Assembly (NCBI GenBank): GCA_018806915.1
Contig: JAGKQI010000043.1
Coordinates: 496,001 to 560,000 of the forward strand
DNA length: 64,000 bases
Reading direction: 5' to 3'
Origin: Phytophthora colocasiae
Lineage: Eukaryota; Oomycota; Peronosporomycetes; Peronosporales; Peronosporaceae
Shown: positions 1-10,237 of the stretch, piece after piece
Numbering within the stretch: position 1 is the stretch's first letter
Layout: each line of letters begins with the position of its first letter
Position numbers and translations under genes: made by a program
Notes under the pieces: generated by a model
Seen by the model: only the letters and a program-made list of their open reading frames with translations
Told to the model about the DNA's origin: nothing
The model's database searches: none

Positions 1-915
1 TAGCCTGCGACACACAATAGTCCCATCCACTAGCCCTTTCAGCACCGTCCATTCGTCTTGAGTTGCTTCTCGGAACGGTGTGTTCCGATGCTTCCCGTAC
101 GTTTGCTCGCAGAGTTTTCGCAGCCGCTCCGTGTCCTCCTTGGAGTGCACTGCCTGGTTGAACATGAAGGTCTTTTGTCGGGCTCTTGGCTTGATAGTGT
201 CCTCAGCTTCTCCAGGCTGGAGTCCAACCACCCTCTGCGTCCAGTGCGTTAAGATGGGAGCCTCCGCCACGGCTTCCTTGATTGTACATTGGCCCACGTA
301 CTTGTTGAGAACATTCTCCAAAGATTGATTGGAATGAAATACTACTTGGCAGGCGCGAAGGGCTTGATCCTTCCATTCAGCCCAACCCACACCTTGGCGG
401 ACTACTAAGACTTCGAACAGGTCGATCAGACGTTCTTTTTCCGCTCTCGTGAGGTTAGGCAGCCGCTTTGCCGCCGCCGATAACCCCTTCTTCCTCATAC
501 TTCGTACGAATACCTCATCAAACAATTGTTGGGTTAAATCCATCCATGAATGCATGCGCGGTTTCGTCTTCGTCGCCTCTTGCAGCAAGTGTTTTAAGGC
601 CCCTGCGAGTTGATCCGCTGTGAGTGGAGCGGTCTCCTCCACTGGCTGCTCTTGATGGTTTGCGGCGGTCGCTGAAGAGATCACTGTCTCCTCCCCTCTC
701 CCCACTTCTCGTTTTCCTCCGGGTTCCGTTTCCTGCTCCTCTTGCGTTTCTGGTACGATTTCGTCTTGAGCAGGCCCCTTCGTTCCGGCCGTGATTCCCC
801 TTCCGTTTACGGCCTTGTCACTGTCGTCCTCCCCAGTTACTGGGGAGTGACTCGGCATCAGTCCTCCACCGGGAGCTAGAGAACCTCCCCCTGGATCTCG
901 GCCTCTCGGCTGCAT
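1..915 (-). CDS. Unidentified open frame, partial at the window edge (retroelement-like?)
   Basis: An uninterrupted minus-strand frame runs from an ATG at 915 to position 1 without a stop, giving at least 305 residues; the rest lies outside the window. The first ~115 residues are disordered, rich in Gly, Glu, Thr and Pro. The remainder is a compact, charged helical domain with motifs such as DLTQQLFDEVF, NLTRAEKERLIDLFEVL and WAEWKDQALRACQ. I do not recognise the family. The frame stays open upstream of the ATG to a stop near 1051, overlapping an opposing host-gene tail, so the true start is uncertain. A disordered N-terminus followed by a helical domain, close to transposon debris, would fit a gag-like or other mobile-element protein, but an ordinary host gene is equally possible. 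No LTR or inverted repeat is seen beside it. Confidence 0.5.
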   Translation of the reverse strand, partial: MQPRGRDPGGGSLAPGGGLMPSHSPVTGEDDSDKAVNGRGITAGTKGPAQDEIVPETQEEQETEPGGKREVGRGEETVISSATAANHQEQPVEETAPLTADQLAGALKHLLQEATKTKPRMHSWMDLTQQLFDEVFVRSMRKKGLSAAAKRLPNLTRAEKERLIDLFEVLVVRQGVGWAEWKDQALRACQVVFHSNQSLENVLNKYVGQCTIKEAVAEAPILTHWTQRVVGLQPGEAEDTIKPRARQKTFMFNQAVHSKEDTERLRKLCEQTYGKHRNTPFREATQDEWTVLKGLVDGTIVCRRL

Positions 916-936
916 GGTGCAATGTCTTGGTTTTAG

Positions 937-1227
937 TATACCACAGATGTCTCGGCACTTGGTCCACTCCCGATCCCAAAACAGCTCGTGCTTGCTGCTG
1001 GGGCTCTTGTCGCAAAATCGAAAGTGTTTGTCTTTCCTGCCATTTCAGCCGCGGACCAGGCCGCGTACGATGCCGGAGACACCAGCAGCAGCCAGTCGCG
1101 AGTTGGTCCTGAAGCGAGTGACACTGCATCGGGTACTGGCAGCACCGTTAGCGGAGCGACGTCATCTACGACGACTGTGGCCTGGAGTTTGGCCATTGCA
1201 ATGGCTGTGGCTATGGCACTGAACTAG
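937..1227 (+). pseudogene. C-terminal exon or remnant of a GPI-anchored surface protein
   Basis: The plus frame opens after a stop at 934-936 and ends with TAG at 1225-1227 (about 96 codons). It reads an ordered stretch (DVSALGPLPIPKQLVLAAGA), then a Ser/Thr/Gly-rich spacer, then a hydrophobic tail ending WSLAIAMAVAMALN. A Ser/Thr spacer followed by a terminal hydrophobic segment is the usual layout of a GPI-attachment signal. No N-terminal part or signal peptide is present. TTTTAG directly before TATACC (937) could be a splice acceptor, but the sequence upstream carries an unrelated open frame on the other strand. I therefore read it as a last exon or a truncated gene end. The family is not identified. 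Confidence 0.4.
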
Positions 1228-1454
1228 GAAGAGGTACATTTATTGCGGTAATACAACTCAGCATGTGCTACGCAGCTCTTGCACGGTCATCTGAACCAGA
1301 GCGCGCGGTACAGTTAGGGTCGTTGCAGTTGAAGTTGTCAATTTTTTTGCTGTCCGTGAGTGCGTGTTTACGCGACGCGCCGGCTTGGTCATCGCATCAT
1401 CTTGCCCATCATCTGCTGCAACCGACTCAGATCGCCTGGATTTTTCCTGCAATA

Positions 1455-1708
1455 CACTCCGCGCCAGGATAGATCGGCCACCCACGTTGCTGGCCGTAAC
1501 TCAGTCAATTTTAGAAGTTGGAGCCTGCTATTTAGATATGTTTTGCAGCTATTTTTGACTAAAGCGGTGTTTGTGCTAACGAGCTGGATATTGCAATTCA
1601 TCGGGTGGCTAGCATACAGAGGAGCACTTTTGGCACCACGACAGGTTAGATCGGCCGCCAACACAATACAAATCTCAAATCAAATGTGACTAAATGATTG
1701 CATATCAA
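1455..1708 (+). repeat. Left terminal inverted repeat of the Tc1/mariner element
   Basis: 254 bp, reverse complement of 2485-2738. The outer direct-repeat motif lies near 1472 and the inner one near 1650. Confidence 0.9.
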
Positions 1709-1749
1709 AAGAGTCGATAAAGACGAGTGGTCTGTATTGGTGCTTACTT

Positions 1750-2488
1750 GGCAAGATACCACGCAAGAAAAAGCCCCACCAACCCCAGAAGAAGCCCCGC
1801 CTCACTGATAATGAGCGGGGTAGAATTCAAGGCCTTCGGGAAGCGGGTGTGAGCGCTCGTAACACTGCACTGCTGACCTCCCGCAGTCGAGACACCGTCG
1901 CCCGTGTTGTTGCCCCAGCTCCCACTGCGAAACAAAAGCGCCCAGGCCCCCCACCTTATCTAACGGATCGTGAAACGCGGCGCCTAGTGCGCGAAGCGTC
2001 CAAGGGCAACCTCTCTGCCGCCAAGCTCAAGGCCGAGCTGAAACTCTCCGTCTCCGTGCGCACCATACAGCGTACCCTTTCCAGGGTAGACTGGATGGTG
2101 TACACAAAGATGGAGAACACGTTGCCATTGAAACCGGAGGACATGGCCGCTCGTAAGGCGTGGGCTCGCACCATGCTAGTGCGGAAAGATAACTCAAGCA
2201 TTCACGTCTCCAAGCAAACTAAGGTTTTTTTTTACGGAGCAAGCTGTAGATGTTCTAGATTGGCCATCAAAGTCACCGGATTTTAATCCCATAGAAAATC
2301 TGTGGTCTATTATGAGTAGGACGGTCTATAATAATGGAAAACAGTATGAGGGTGTAGCAGATTTAACTGTTGCGCTCTTTGAGGCATGGGAATCAATCCC
2401 ATTAGCTCTACTAAAGTCCCTTATCGAGTCGTTGCCACGTCGATGCGTAGAAGTAGTTGATAGGAACGGAAACAGGACTCACTATTGA
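1750..2488 (+). pseudogene. Tc1-like transposase, frameshifted and missing part of the catalytic core
   Basis: In frame from about 1750 the product begins GKIPRKKKPHQPQKKPRLTD and continues through a helix-turn-helix region (ERGRIQGLREAGVSARNTA) to the linker region (TIQRTLSRVDWMVYTKM), ending out of frame at 2286. From 2240 a second frame reads the transposase end, including DWPSKSPDFNPIENLW, and stops at 2486-2488. The segment that should hold the first two catalytic aspartates is absent. No ATG is present at the expected start, where CTTGGCAAG stands. It cannot encode a working transposase. Confidence 0.85.
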
Positions 2489-2738
2489 TATGCAATCATT
2501 TAGTCACATTTGATTTGAGATTTGTATTGTGTTGGCGGCCGATCTAACCTGTCGTGGTGCCAAAAGTGCTCCTCTGTATGCTAGCCACCCGATGAATTGC
2601 AATATCCAGCTCGTTAGCACAAACACCGCTTTAGTCAAAAATAGCTGCAAAACATATCTAAATAGCAGGCTCCAACTCCTAAAATTGACTGAGTTACGGC
2701 CAGCAACGTGGGTGGCCGATCTATCCTGGCGCGGAGTG
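2485..2738 (-). repeat. Right terminal inverted repeat of the Tc1/mariner element
   Basis: 254 bp, reverse complement of 1455-1708; the transposase stop codon lies at its inner edge. Confidence 0.9.
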
Positions 2739-2740
2739 TA

Positions 2741-3621
2741 CGAACAGCAAGTAAAGATCGAGGGGTGCAATTGGACCACCTCGTGTGACCGATTCCATGA
2801 TGACACTACACAGATTGACAGAATGCTACAGCCACATAAAAAGGGTGCATGTGATATAGAATTGTGTACACATTTTGTTATCAACCAATCCAATCGCCCG
2901 TCGCAGCGTTCAATCGCCACTCGATAAAACGGAGGTATCCAAGCAACTCGATAAAATGGAGGCAGCGGACGAGTTATCCTCGCAGCCCCCACCACCCGCG
3001 ACAGTATTGCAGGAGGCAGAGGAGGTTGCCATCACAGACCTGTGTATGCGCCAGCCAAACGACGCCGCATGCACTACACAATAAAAGAAAAACGACGTGT
3101 CCTTTTAGCGATAGAGCCAACGGATGATCTTTTCATTTAAAGTAGACGCTGTCACAAGCGCCAGGTTGCCCCGAAATTCTCCTCTTTCGGGGTGAACTTA
3201 TGCACGTCGTGAGTCCCAGTCACTGACGGTCACGTTGATGGTCGCGAGGAGCACCGGGGATGGCTGGACAGCTACGCAGAGGGAAAGAAGGACGAGTAAA
3301 CTGCTTACTGTAGTATAAGTTTTTACAACGGTTGCTCCGACGGTGCAAATACAGCTACTCTCTATCTTTTACCAAAATCGTTATTAATTCGTTCTCACAT
3401 AACCAGTCTACACACGCAGGACAGACTTTGCACCTGCGGGAAAGCGGCCGTAGCCTTCTGTCAATCTGTGTAGGACTGAGAATGAATGTTGGTTTTCTTA
3501 TAAGTTATCTCCATGTCGAGGTGGCCGCGATTCCTTGCGGAGGTTGTCAGCTCCCGGGTCTATCGGGTACTGGGGGTTTGCTACTACTGAACTGCACTGC
3601 ACAATATACATTCTTGGGACG
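2741..3621. other. Intergenic sequence with a possible transposon scrap
   Basis: No gene is recognised. A short plus frame ending with TAA near 3139 reads PAKRRRMHYTIKEKRRVLLA, which resembles the basic N-terminus of some DDE transposases, but it stops after about 40 residues. A second short frame (2956-3084, 42 codons) overlaps it. Both are too short to support as genes. Confidence 0.3.
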
Positions 3622-4221
3622 TCACACATTGACGATGAAGTTCCCTCCATTGCTGTTGTCCATTTCACCCAACACTTCGATCAGGAAGTCCAGACACGAG
3701 TCGTCAAAGTCCGACAGGTCCACGCCAGCGTCGCTGTCGGTTGTAGCTGAGTCTGAGCTGGAGCTGGAGCTTGGACAGGGGCTAGGCGGATCGGAGGAGT
3801 ACGTCAATGACGCTGCCTGTAGCTCCTCCTGGAAAGATTTAGGCTGCTCCAGTGCCAACTTGGACGGAGATGACAGCGGAGCACGTAGGCGACTGGTGAG
3901 TGTGGGGTCCACCTGTCCACTAGGGTCTTTCCTGTCCTTGGCGAGCTGGCAGAGCTGCACCATGTCCTCATCGAGACGGTGTTCAATTCGCACGAGCTTC
4001 TTACGGTCCTTGCGCAACCCTCGTAGACGACGGCCCACCTTCTCGTAGTACTTTTGAGCGTGTGTCTGCACCTGACGTGGGGAGCGCGTGCCTACATAGC
4101 CGGCGATTTTCTTCCAAGGTCCATGCGGGTAGAGCTTGAGTCCTTCTAGGAAGCGGTCGTGTTCGTCACCCGACCAAAGTCCTCGCTCGATGGAGCGTGT
4201 GCTGTTCGCAGGTTTCAACAT
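3622..4221 (-). CDS. SHAQKYF-type Myb transcription factor
   Basis: 199 residues, single exon. One Myb repeat at about residues 14-62 starts GLWSGDEHDRFLEGLKLYP and contains VQTHAQKYYEK, the signature of the single-repeat SHAQKY(F) class, here with Tyr for Phe. Proteins of this class are nuclear and bind DNA as sequence-specific regulators; no target can be read here. A basic stretch follows the domain (GRRLRGLRKDRKK), a likely nuclear localisation signal. The tail is a Ser/Asp run and an acidic end containing CLDFLIEVLGEM, plausibly an activation region. A paralogue at 16249 shares the domain, an R-EHR-D-D motif after it and the LDF-IE tail. The ATG at 4221 is the only one giving a complete domain. 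Confidence 0.88.
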   Translation of the reverse strand: MLKPANSTRSIERGLWSGDEHDRFLEGLKLYPHGPWKKIAGYVGTRSPRQVQTHAQKYYEKVGRRLRGLRKDRKKLVRIEHRLDEDMVQLCQLAKDRKDPSGQVDPTLTSRLRAPLSSPSKLALEQPKSFQEELQAASLTYSSDPPSPCPSSSSSSDSATTDSDAGVDLSDFDDSCLDFLIEVLGEMDNSNGGNFIVNV

Positions 4222-5477
4222 GTTTTTTGTTTTTTGTTTTAACGAGTGTTTAAGCTCACGTGAAGTGCACTGGCTGAGGCGAATTCCGAACTGAGGTGAG
4301 CTGGACCGCCGCTGAAGGTCTGTCTCTACTGCAACGCGTGTGCTGTGCCACGGTGTCCGTCTGCTTGTCTGGTACAGATTATGATCCGTTGGTGTACTGT
4401 AGTCGGCTTGTTAGCCTTGTGTCAAACTCCGCATCCGAACATGAGGTGGGCGAATATCCACGAGGAGCTCAGAGTCAAACGCAGGTTGGACACGAACAGC
4501 TTACCATCGCGTCACCATAATACCAGCGTCAACTCCGCCCAAGTGCATAAGTGGGTTCATTTCGCTGGGGCTTTCCCGTTCTTCCGACGCGACGATTGTC
4601 GCATCAAGAGCCTCTGCAATACGCTGGCAACCGTAACTTGGCCGCTAGAACTTCGCCATCAAGCCGTTTCCCCCGGAAGAGCGCGAAAATCCACGCGAAG
4701 GAAGAAAGTCAAGCCATCAAGTTGGAGCCAAGACTCCTGCACTCCAAACTCTTCTTGAGCTCGTGTTGTGACTAAGTATGGATAGCCTAGCCTACCGGTA
4801 GTCCCGCAGACAGTTTGTCCCGCCTCAGTGCGCAGTCGCCAGGCCTGCCAGCTGGCCGGCAATTTTTTGCTGTGCGCGAAGATCGCCACTGTGTGGCCGC
4901 TGCTACGTTTGCCAAAGGTTTTTGTATTACGGGGTGTATATGGATTTTCCATGGCAAGTGGTTGCAGCGTAGCGCGCTGCAGACGAGCAATGACAGACGC
5001 CTGGCCGCGCTCACCTCAGCGTGAGCATGGCCGGGATCGCCCAAGGCTTTGCCGAAGCTTGTGGACACTCAAGTGGGAGCACTGACGTCGCCATCTTGAT
5101 TTTTAGGCATTCTTGGCCTGGCACCAGCACGTACTGATGGATCCACTCCAGATATTCTACGGTGTCCACCTCCCGGCAATCGGTGATTGCCTGTCACGCA
5201 CTTCATTTCGATGTCCACACCGCGTCTAAGAGGCCTATGTGAAATGAAGCTAAGTACATGTATCAATCGAATCTACACGAGTACATCCAGACGTGAACGA
5301 AGCAACGAAGGCAAAGCTTGAGCCAAACTAGCCGGACGATCGCCAAGATGCTGTGGTTACCGCCGTTGAATCTTCAATGTATGTGTGGTACAATGTACCA
5401 ATCTCTAGTCGTATCACAAGTGTAATCATGTCCAAATCGTAATCACAAAATGTATCCATCTTTATTGTTCAACGTTG
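4222..5477. other. Intergenic, no recognised gene
   Basis: About 1.25 kb between two minus-strand genes. Several overlapping short frames exist on both strands, but none has a recognisable domain or signal peptide. A minus-strand stretch of about 60 codons near 5197-5020 (VEYLEWIHQYVLVPGQECLK) sits behind an AG acceptor-like site and looks faintly coding, without further support. The first 40 bp upstream of the Myb gene are T-rich. Confidence 0.3.
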
Positions 5478-7814
5478 CTAACTGTGGCAACTCCCTTGTG
5501 TATGACAGCGTGTGAGGAATTTCTCAAGCGAAAGAAGGACAGCATGGGACGCGTTCTGGTCGTGAGCCGTTTTGATGACGAAGCTGACGCTGTCTTTCCC
5601 CAGAAGCCGCTGCTGCAGTCCGTGCTGAAGTTTGTTCAGGAGCTTCTGATGCCACACAGGAAGCACCGGAACAATCGAATCCATGTCCATCTCCGACCAG
5701 AAAAACTCCACTACAACACGACTACAGTGCGGCAACAGCGTCCACTGGTCGAACGGCAGCCGATTCGTCTGTGAAAAGAGTCGCAGTCTTCGGCAGTGTA
5801 CGCGACTGAGCTCCCCACTCTTCAGACCTTGCAAGATATCAGTGAGCAGCGCCATCGGATCCACCGGTCGGATCAACTGCCTTGCACATACTGCAACAAT
5901 TTCGCCAGCGCGAGTGTAGATGACTGTGACCTGCTCGTACAGCTCGGCTGGCAGTCGCTCTCGCTTCTTCCCTGTTGATTTAAGCAGTGAATGAATGCTT
6001 TCACCTTCCTTCAGAGTCATCACAGTGGCTAATTGCCAGCTTTCAGAATTTAGAAGTATCTTCATATTCTCCACAGTGACACGAGATACTTGACGAGTAA
6101 GAATGTGCAGCATTCGACGAGGACGTTCTGGTTTCTTCAGTACTCCGATACTATGCAGTAGTTCTTCATCTTCCTCTGTAGGTCTCCATATTCGTAAGAC
6201 ATGAGCGCCCCACAGTGCATCGCTAAAAGCCGACGGTGTCGTGATCAGATCGTACCAACAACGTGCTGTCATACTGAGTCGATGCAACGCACGCACAGTG
6301 AGGAACTCGTTCAGTCGAAGGAAATTCCCATGGCCGTAGTCAACTACCCGCACACCACCGGCAGTCAACGCGTGTGATCGGTTGATCATTGGTACAGCCC
6401 CAAAGCAGCTTGAAAACGTCTCTTGATGAGTCTGGAACAGTTCTGGGTCCAGTTTGTATCTCGACTGCTGGTACGTTTTGGACTCTTTGGGCATCCGTTG
6501 CGAACTGGAGTTAGTAAGTATTAAAGCTGGTGGCTCCAGCCTCCCATTAGGCGACCCACACGCCATAGCAGCTCGGTACACGTTGCTAGCTTGCACTGGA
6601 GCTTGATTTACTTCTGCATAGGTTGGTCGTGGTGATATCGGTAGGAAGGGCTCAACTTCGCGTTTGGTGGCTGCAACGTGCAAGAAATTGAAGGTATTGG
6701 GGTCTTTATCTGGTCGAGATGGTCGTCTCGCGAATGTTTTGGCCTTCCGAAGGCGCTTGGTCTTTGCTACTGGACTCTTGTAATCATTCCCGCCTCCAAG
6801 TCCCTTTCCCGTGATGCTTTCACTCCGACAGAGTAGCTCTGGACCTGGTTGGTCGCTCACAGAAGACACCATAGACGTGAGCCCAGTCGCGATTCGATTC
6901 CTCTTTGTTTTCTCTTCACTTTGGATGGTTGACGCGTCCTTGACCTGAGCACTGATCGATGGTGAAATCCGGATATCGCCTGACTCGATGCTCTCTCGAC
7001 ACGCTGTGGAGCAGTAGGCCCGAGCCACAAGTGACGCACGCATGGAAGAAGACACAGGCTGACTGGAGGAATCGGTGGAGGTTCCAGCCGGTCGTTTGAC
7101 GTGTGGGCGGAAGAATCGCGTCTTGCAGTTCCAACACGTTGCTAGAGGTATATTGTTCGAAGATGCTGGTTTTCGGAGTGGAAACGAAGGTTTTGAAGCG
7201 GTTGGAGGCTTCGTGACTTTCGGTTGCTGTGTTACTGGTACACGAGGGGAAATCAATGGGAACACGAGAGCCGCACCGGCTGAGCTAGATGGTACTGGCG
7301 TTTCCAGAGCAGAATCCACAGAGCGAGCAGAATCTGGCTGGTTCGTAGCAACAACCTTCTCCAGGCGACGTTGGTGCTTCTTGAGCTTCACATACTCGTC
7401 GTGGAAACTTTTCCAGCTGTTGGAAGTCTCCACGTTCTCAAACAACTTTCGAAGCTTCGGCGCTGGGGTGTCCAGCAGCATTTTACCAGTGATCTGCTCA
7501 TAAACGATCACTTGCGCATAGCTCCCGAGGTGTTTGGTGTTTAAATACTGTGCCAATTCAAGCGCGTCCCAATATCCAGGCATCATAGTAACTCCTTCGT
7601 CGGCATCGTCGTTATTTGCGCTAGATGAGGGTGCGCTCGTGTCCTTCTGCTTTGTACGTAGCGCTGTAGCTCCCTTCCACTTTGTACCCCGCTTTCCTGT
7701 ATGAGAACTCCTGCGCCAAGCCTCCCTCTCCACATCCACAGCCACTTTAACGTTAGCAAGACGATCTTCCATCTGTGCGATATCATTTTCCAGCTCCTGG
7801 GCAGTGGCCGACAT
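5478..7814 (-). CDS. SAM-domain protein with a Cys-pair motif, function unknown
   Basis: About 778 residues, single exon. The ATG at 7814 is preferred; the frame is open only a few codons further upstream and has no other ATG. Order: a short coiled coil (about residues 1-40, QELENDIAQMEDRLANVKVA); a SAM-like domain near 78-120 (ALELAQYLNTKHLGSYAQVI, then GKMLLDTPAPKLRKLF), usually a protein-protein contact module; a second helical stretch with LKKHQRRLEKV; a cysteine-pair region (CWNCKTRFF ... YCSTACRESIESG) that could bind one zinc; a long disordered centre; and an ordered C-terminal half. In that half FLTVRALHRLSMTARCWYDL has the look of an F-box helix pair. This combination suggests an adaptor or scaffold, possibly ubiquitin-linked, but I cannot assign a function. 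Confidence 0.75.
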   Translation of the reverse strand: MSATAQELENDIAQMEDRLANVKVAVDVEREAWRRSSHTGKRGTKWKGATALRTKQKDTSAPSSSANNDDADEGVTMMPGYWDALELAQYLNTKHLGSYAQVIVYEQITGKMLLDTPAPKLRKLFENVETSNSWKSFHDEYVKLKKHQRRLEKVVATNQPDSARSVDSALETPVPSSSAGAALVFPLISPRVPVTQQPKVTKPPTASKPSFPLRKPASSNNIPLATCWNCKTRFFRPHVKRPAGTSTDSSSQPVSSSMRASLVARAYCSTACRESIESGDIRISPSISAQVKDASTIQSEEKTKRNRIATGLTSMVSSVSDQPGPELLCRSESITGKGLGGGNDYKSPVAKTKRLRKAKTFARRPSRPDKDPNTFNFLHVAATKREVEPFLPISPRPTYAEVNQAPVQASNVYRAAMACGSPNGRLEPPALILTNSSSQRMPKESKTYQQSRYKLDPELFQTHQETFSSCFGAVPMINRSHALTAGGVRVVDYGHGNFLRLNEFLTVRALHRLSMTARCWYDLITTPSAFSDALWGAHVLRIWRPTEEDEELLHSIGVLKKPERPRRMLHILTRQVSRVTVENMKILLNSESWQLATVMTLKEGESIHSLLKSTGKKRERLPAELYEQVTVIYTRAGEIVAVCARQLIRPVDPMALLTDILQGLKSGELSRVHCRRLRLFSQTNRLPFDQWTLLPHCSRVVVEFFWSEMDMDSIVPVLPVWHQKLLNKLQHGLQQRLLGKDSVSFVIKTAHDQNASHAVLLSLEKFLTRCHTQGSCHS

Positions 7815-7844
7815 GCTTTCCAGCTCTTGCTTCAATGAGACCTC

Positions 7845-7852
7845 TATTTATA
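7845..7852 (-). promoter_or_regulatory. TATA-like sequence upstream of the SAM-protein gene
   Basis: TATAAATA reads on the minus strand about 31 bp before the ATG at 7814, followed by TCATTGAAGC, a weak initiator-like sequence. Many oomycete promoters lack TATA boxes and the spacing would give almost no leader, so this may be chance. Confidence 0.25.
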
Positions 7853-7876
7853 CGAACCTTTCTCAAGTGTAGCGAC

Positions 7877-10237
7877 CTATTTCGATGTGAATGGCAGGTT
7901 CAGCGCTTGATATAGGAAAGCCATTTCCATTGCACTCTCCTCTAGCTGTTCCAGTCGTCCACCACCACCGAAATGACCTTCATCCTCAGTCATTTTCAAC
8001 ACCATCAGCCTCTTCTCGCGCTTCGGTAGCGACGCCTGCACTTTACGCATCTTGTACATCCACTTGGCAGGCTCCCAGAACTGCACTCTCTGGTCATTCA
8101 GACTGCCGGTCACGAACATGGCAGGATATGTCTGGTTCTCACGCACATTCTCACATGGGGCGTACGACTGAATGTACTCACGAGCTTTTGGGCCCCTCGG
8201 GTCGCCCCACTCGTCATATTCGTGAACTGTAAGTGGTAAGTTCGGGTCTTGCATCGTAGCTAGGATATCCACGAAAGGCACCTTCATTACCAGAGCCTGG
8301 TACAGCTGTGGATATTCATTGGCCACGTATCCCATGATGAGTCCACCGGCACTAACTCCTTTCCCTGCGAGACGTTTAGGATTCGTGAAACCTTCATCCA
8401 GCAAGTGGTGAGTGCATGACACATAGTCGTCAAACGTGTGGCGCTTCTGCATGCCCTTGCCAGCCTGGTACCATTGCAAACCCAGTTCTCCACCACCTCG
8501 TACGTGTGCTAAAGCGATCACCCAACCACGTTCCAGTAAGCTCAAATGCTCCAACTCAAAGTCAGCTTCGAGGTTAGTTCCGTACGCTCCGTATCCGACC
8601 AACAGCGTCGGGTTTTGCCCATTCAAAATGATATCGCGTCGATGGATGAGAGTCAACGGGATTTTGACACCCAAATTGCTCATACTGGGCACGAAACAGC
8701 GTTGGCAAGTGTACTTCTCCGGCTCAAACGATGATTTAATGGTAGCGTCATCCCTGACAGGAAGTGATCGGTCGGTTAACTCGGTTTCTTTGAGCACATG
8801 AAGTTTCTGGTTCTTCATGTCGTAGTCGAACACGATCTCAGGGGTCAATGGTGTCGATACTTGGAAACGAACACGGTGAGCATCGTAATCTCGATTAACT
8901 CCAGGTGAAACACGGCAGATCTCATGCTCCTTAGGCAACGGAATATAATGAGGAGGACTGGAATTGATGTCGCTCTCCTTCAAATCACACACCCGAATAC
9001 GCGGCACACTGTTCACTCGCTCATACAGCACCAGGTAGTTCTCGAACAAATCCACATCCTCAATTTTGACATCTTCATGCTCTGGAACGAGCGTCTCCCA
9101 CTTGGCTGCATCGGAGCTCCATTTCGTCGTCGCGATCTTGTAGTTGAGCGCACCGTCGGCATTCGTTACGATGAAAAACTCATCAGCCGCGTGATCAGCG
9201 AAATATAAAGTGCCAGCCTCACGTTTACGCAAAAGTTGGGGCTGTGCATTGATGTCTCGACTGTCCATGGCATAAATCTCGGACGTGTTCTTCGAGTTGC
9301 AGTTAATCAGCACGAACTGCGCGTCTTTCGTCTGTGATACATCGACGAAGAAGGCCTCATCTTGCTCCTCAAAGATCTATACAATCATAGGGGTTAAATA
9401 TCACTTCAAACTGCAGACGACGATTATTATTTGCAACATACCAGTTCTTGTTCGTGTGTTGCCAAATTGTACCTGTAGACAGCAAATGGTCGTCCGTGAC
9501 CGTCCACCTTCGTGTAGTAGAATATTCGATTTGGAGATGGTGCAGAGCTCCATTCCACGTTTTTGATCCCTTTAACGTTGGTCAGAGGCTGCAATTTGCC
9601 CAATTTCAAGTCCCTCAACACCACTTGACACTCTTCGTTGTCGTTCTCCATAACCAGCAACAATTGTGTTGCATCTGGGGAGATTTTCATGCCTGATACG
9701 TACTGAAAGCCGTGGTTAAGTGAAGGTTCGACGTTCTGGTTTAACACCACTTCCTCTTTCGTTGAAGTTGCCTCTGATTCCGCATTCCGCAGGCGACGAT
9801 AGTAAACTGGAAAATTTTCACCTGGCGCCTGTTTCATGAAATACTCATATTTGCCAATACACTCGGGGATGCTAAAGTCTTCGCGCAAAAGGCGGTTGCG
9901 CAGCTCCACATTGAATGCCCGCTCCACTTTGCGGAATTTTGGCTTGGCCAGTTGATTCGCCAGATAGTTGCGCTCCAGCTGGCGAAAGGCAACAGAATAT
10001 TTTAGCACTTTTGCACCAACCAAGAAGAAGATTGTGACAAGTGCGACTGCGAAACAAACAAACCTTGAGGAAACGTTGCAAGCGAGGATTCTCGGGATCT
10101 TTAAGCCACTCCCAGGACGAGTCCACAGCTGCGAAACAACCCAGTTGCTGCTTGAGTAGCGCAGAGGCATGCAGCCGCCGCGCAGAAGCTAGAGACAACG
10201 CGGGGTGGCGTGCTAGATGCCTCGCTGTGCGCATCAT
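7877..10237 (-). CDS. Prolyl oligopeptidase family, oligopeptidase B-like, three exons, probable mitochondrial form
   Basis: Serine peptidase of family S9A that cuts short peptides, typically after basic residues. Three exons are read: 10237-10064, 9978-9442 and 9376-7877, with GT-AG introns of 85 and 65 bp, both phase 0, giving 735 residues, close to the family norm. The start MMRTARHLARHPALSLASAR is Arg-rich, lacks acids and looks like a mitochondrial presequence. Next come the family N-terminal motif (WEWLKDPENPRLQRFL), the beta-propeller, and the alpha/beta-hydrolase domain. The nucleophile is in GKGVSAGGL (about Ser579), the Asp in GSLNDQRVQFWEPAKW (about 664) and the His in EGHFGGGG (about 706), so the triad is complete. 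The last two motifs resemble oligopeptidase B more than prolyl oligopeptidase. It is divergent from the myosin gene. Confidence 0.92.

Larger units (their letters stand above)
1455..2738 (+). mobile_element. Tc1/mariner-type transposon, internally deleted
   Basis: The element is bounded by 254-bp terminal inverted repeats (1455-1708 and 2485-2738) that differ at only one position seen. Ends begin CACTCCGCGCC and are flanked by TA on both sides (1453-1454, 2739-2740), the standard Tc1/mariner target. It carries a Tc1-like transposase in two frames, with the middle of the catalytic domain missing. Near-identical ends with a broken transposase suggest a recent non-autonomous copy. Each repeat contains two related motifs (AGATCGGCCACC near the outer end, AGATCGGCCGCC near the inner end), the arrangement called IR/DR. 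Confidence 0.9.

Noticed and set aside
5020..5200. Short minus-strand exon-like stretch (EYLEWIHQYVLVPGQE)
   Set aside because: No partner exons, no homologous pattern recognised, and the splice site is only a TGACAG match.
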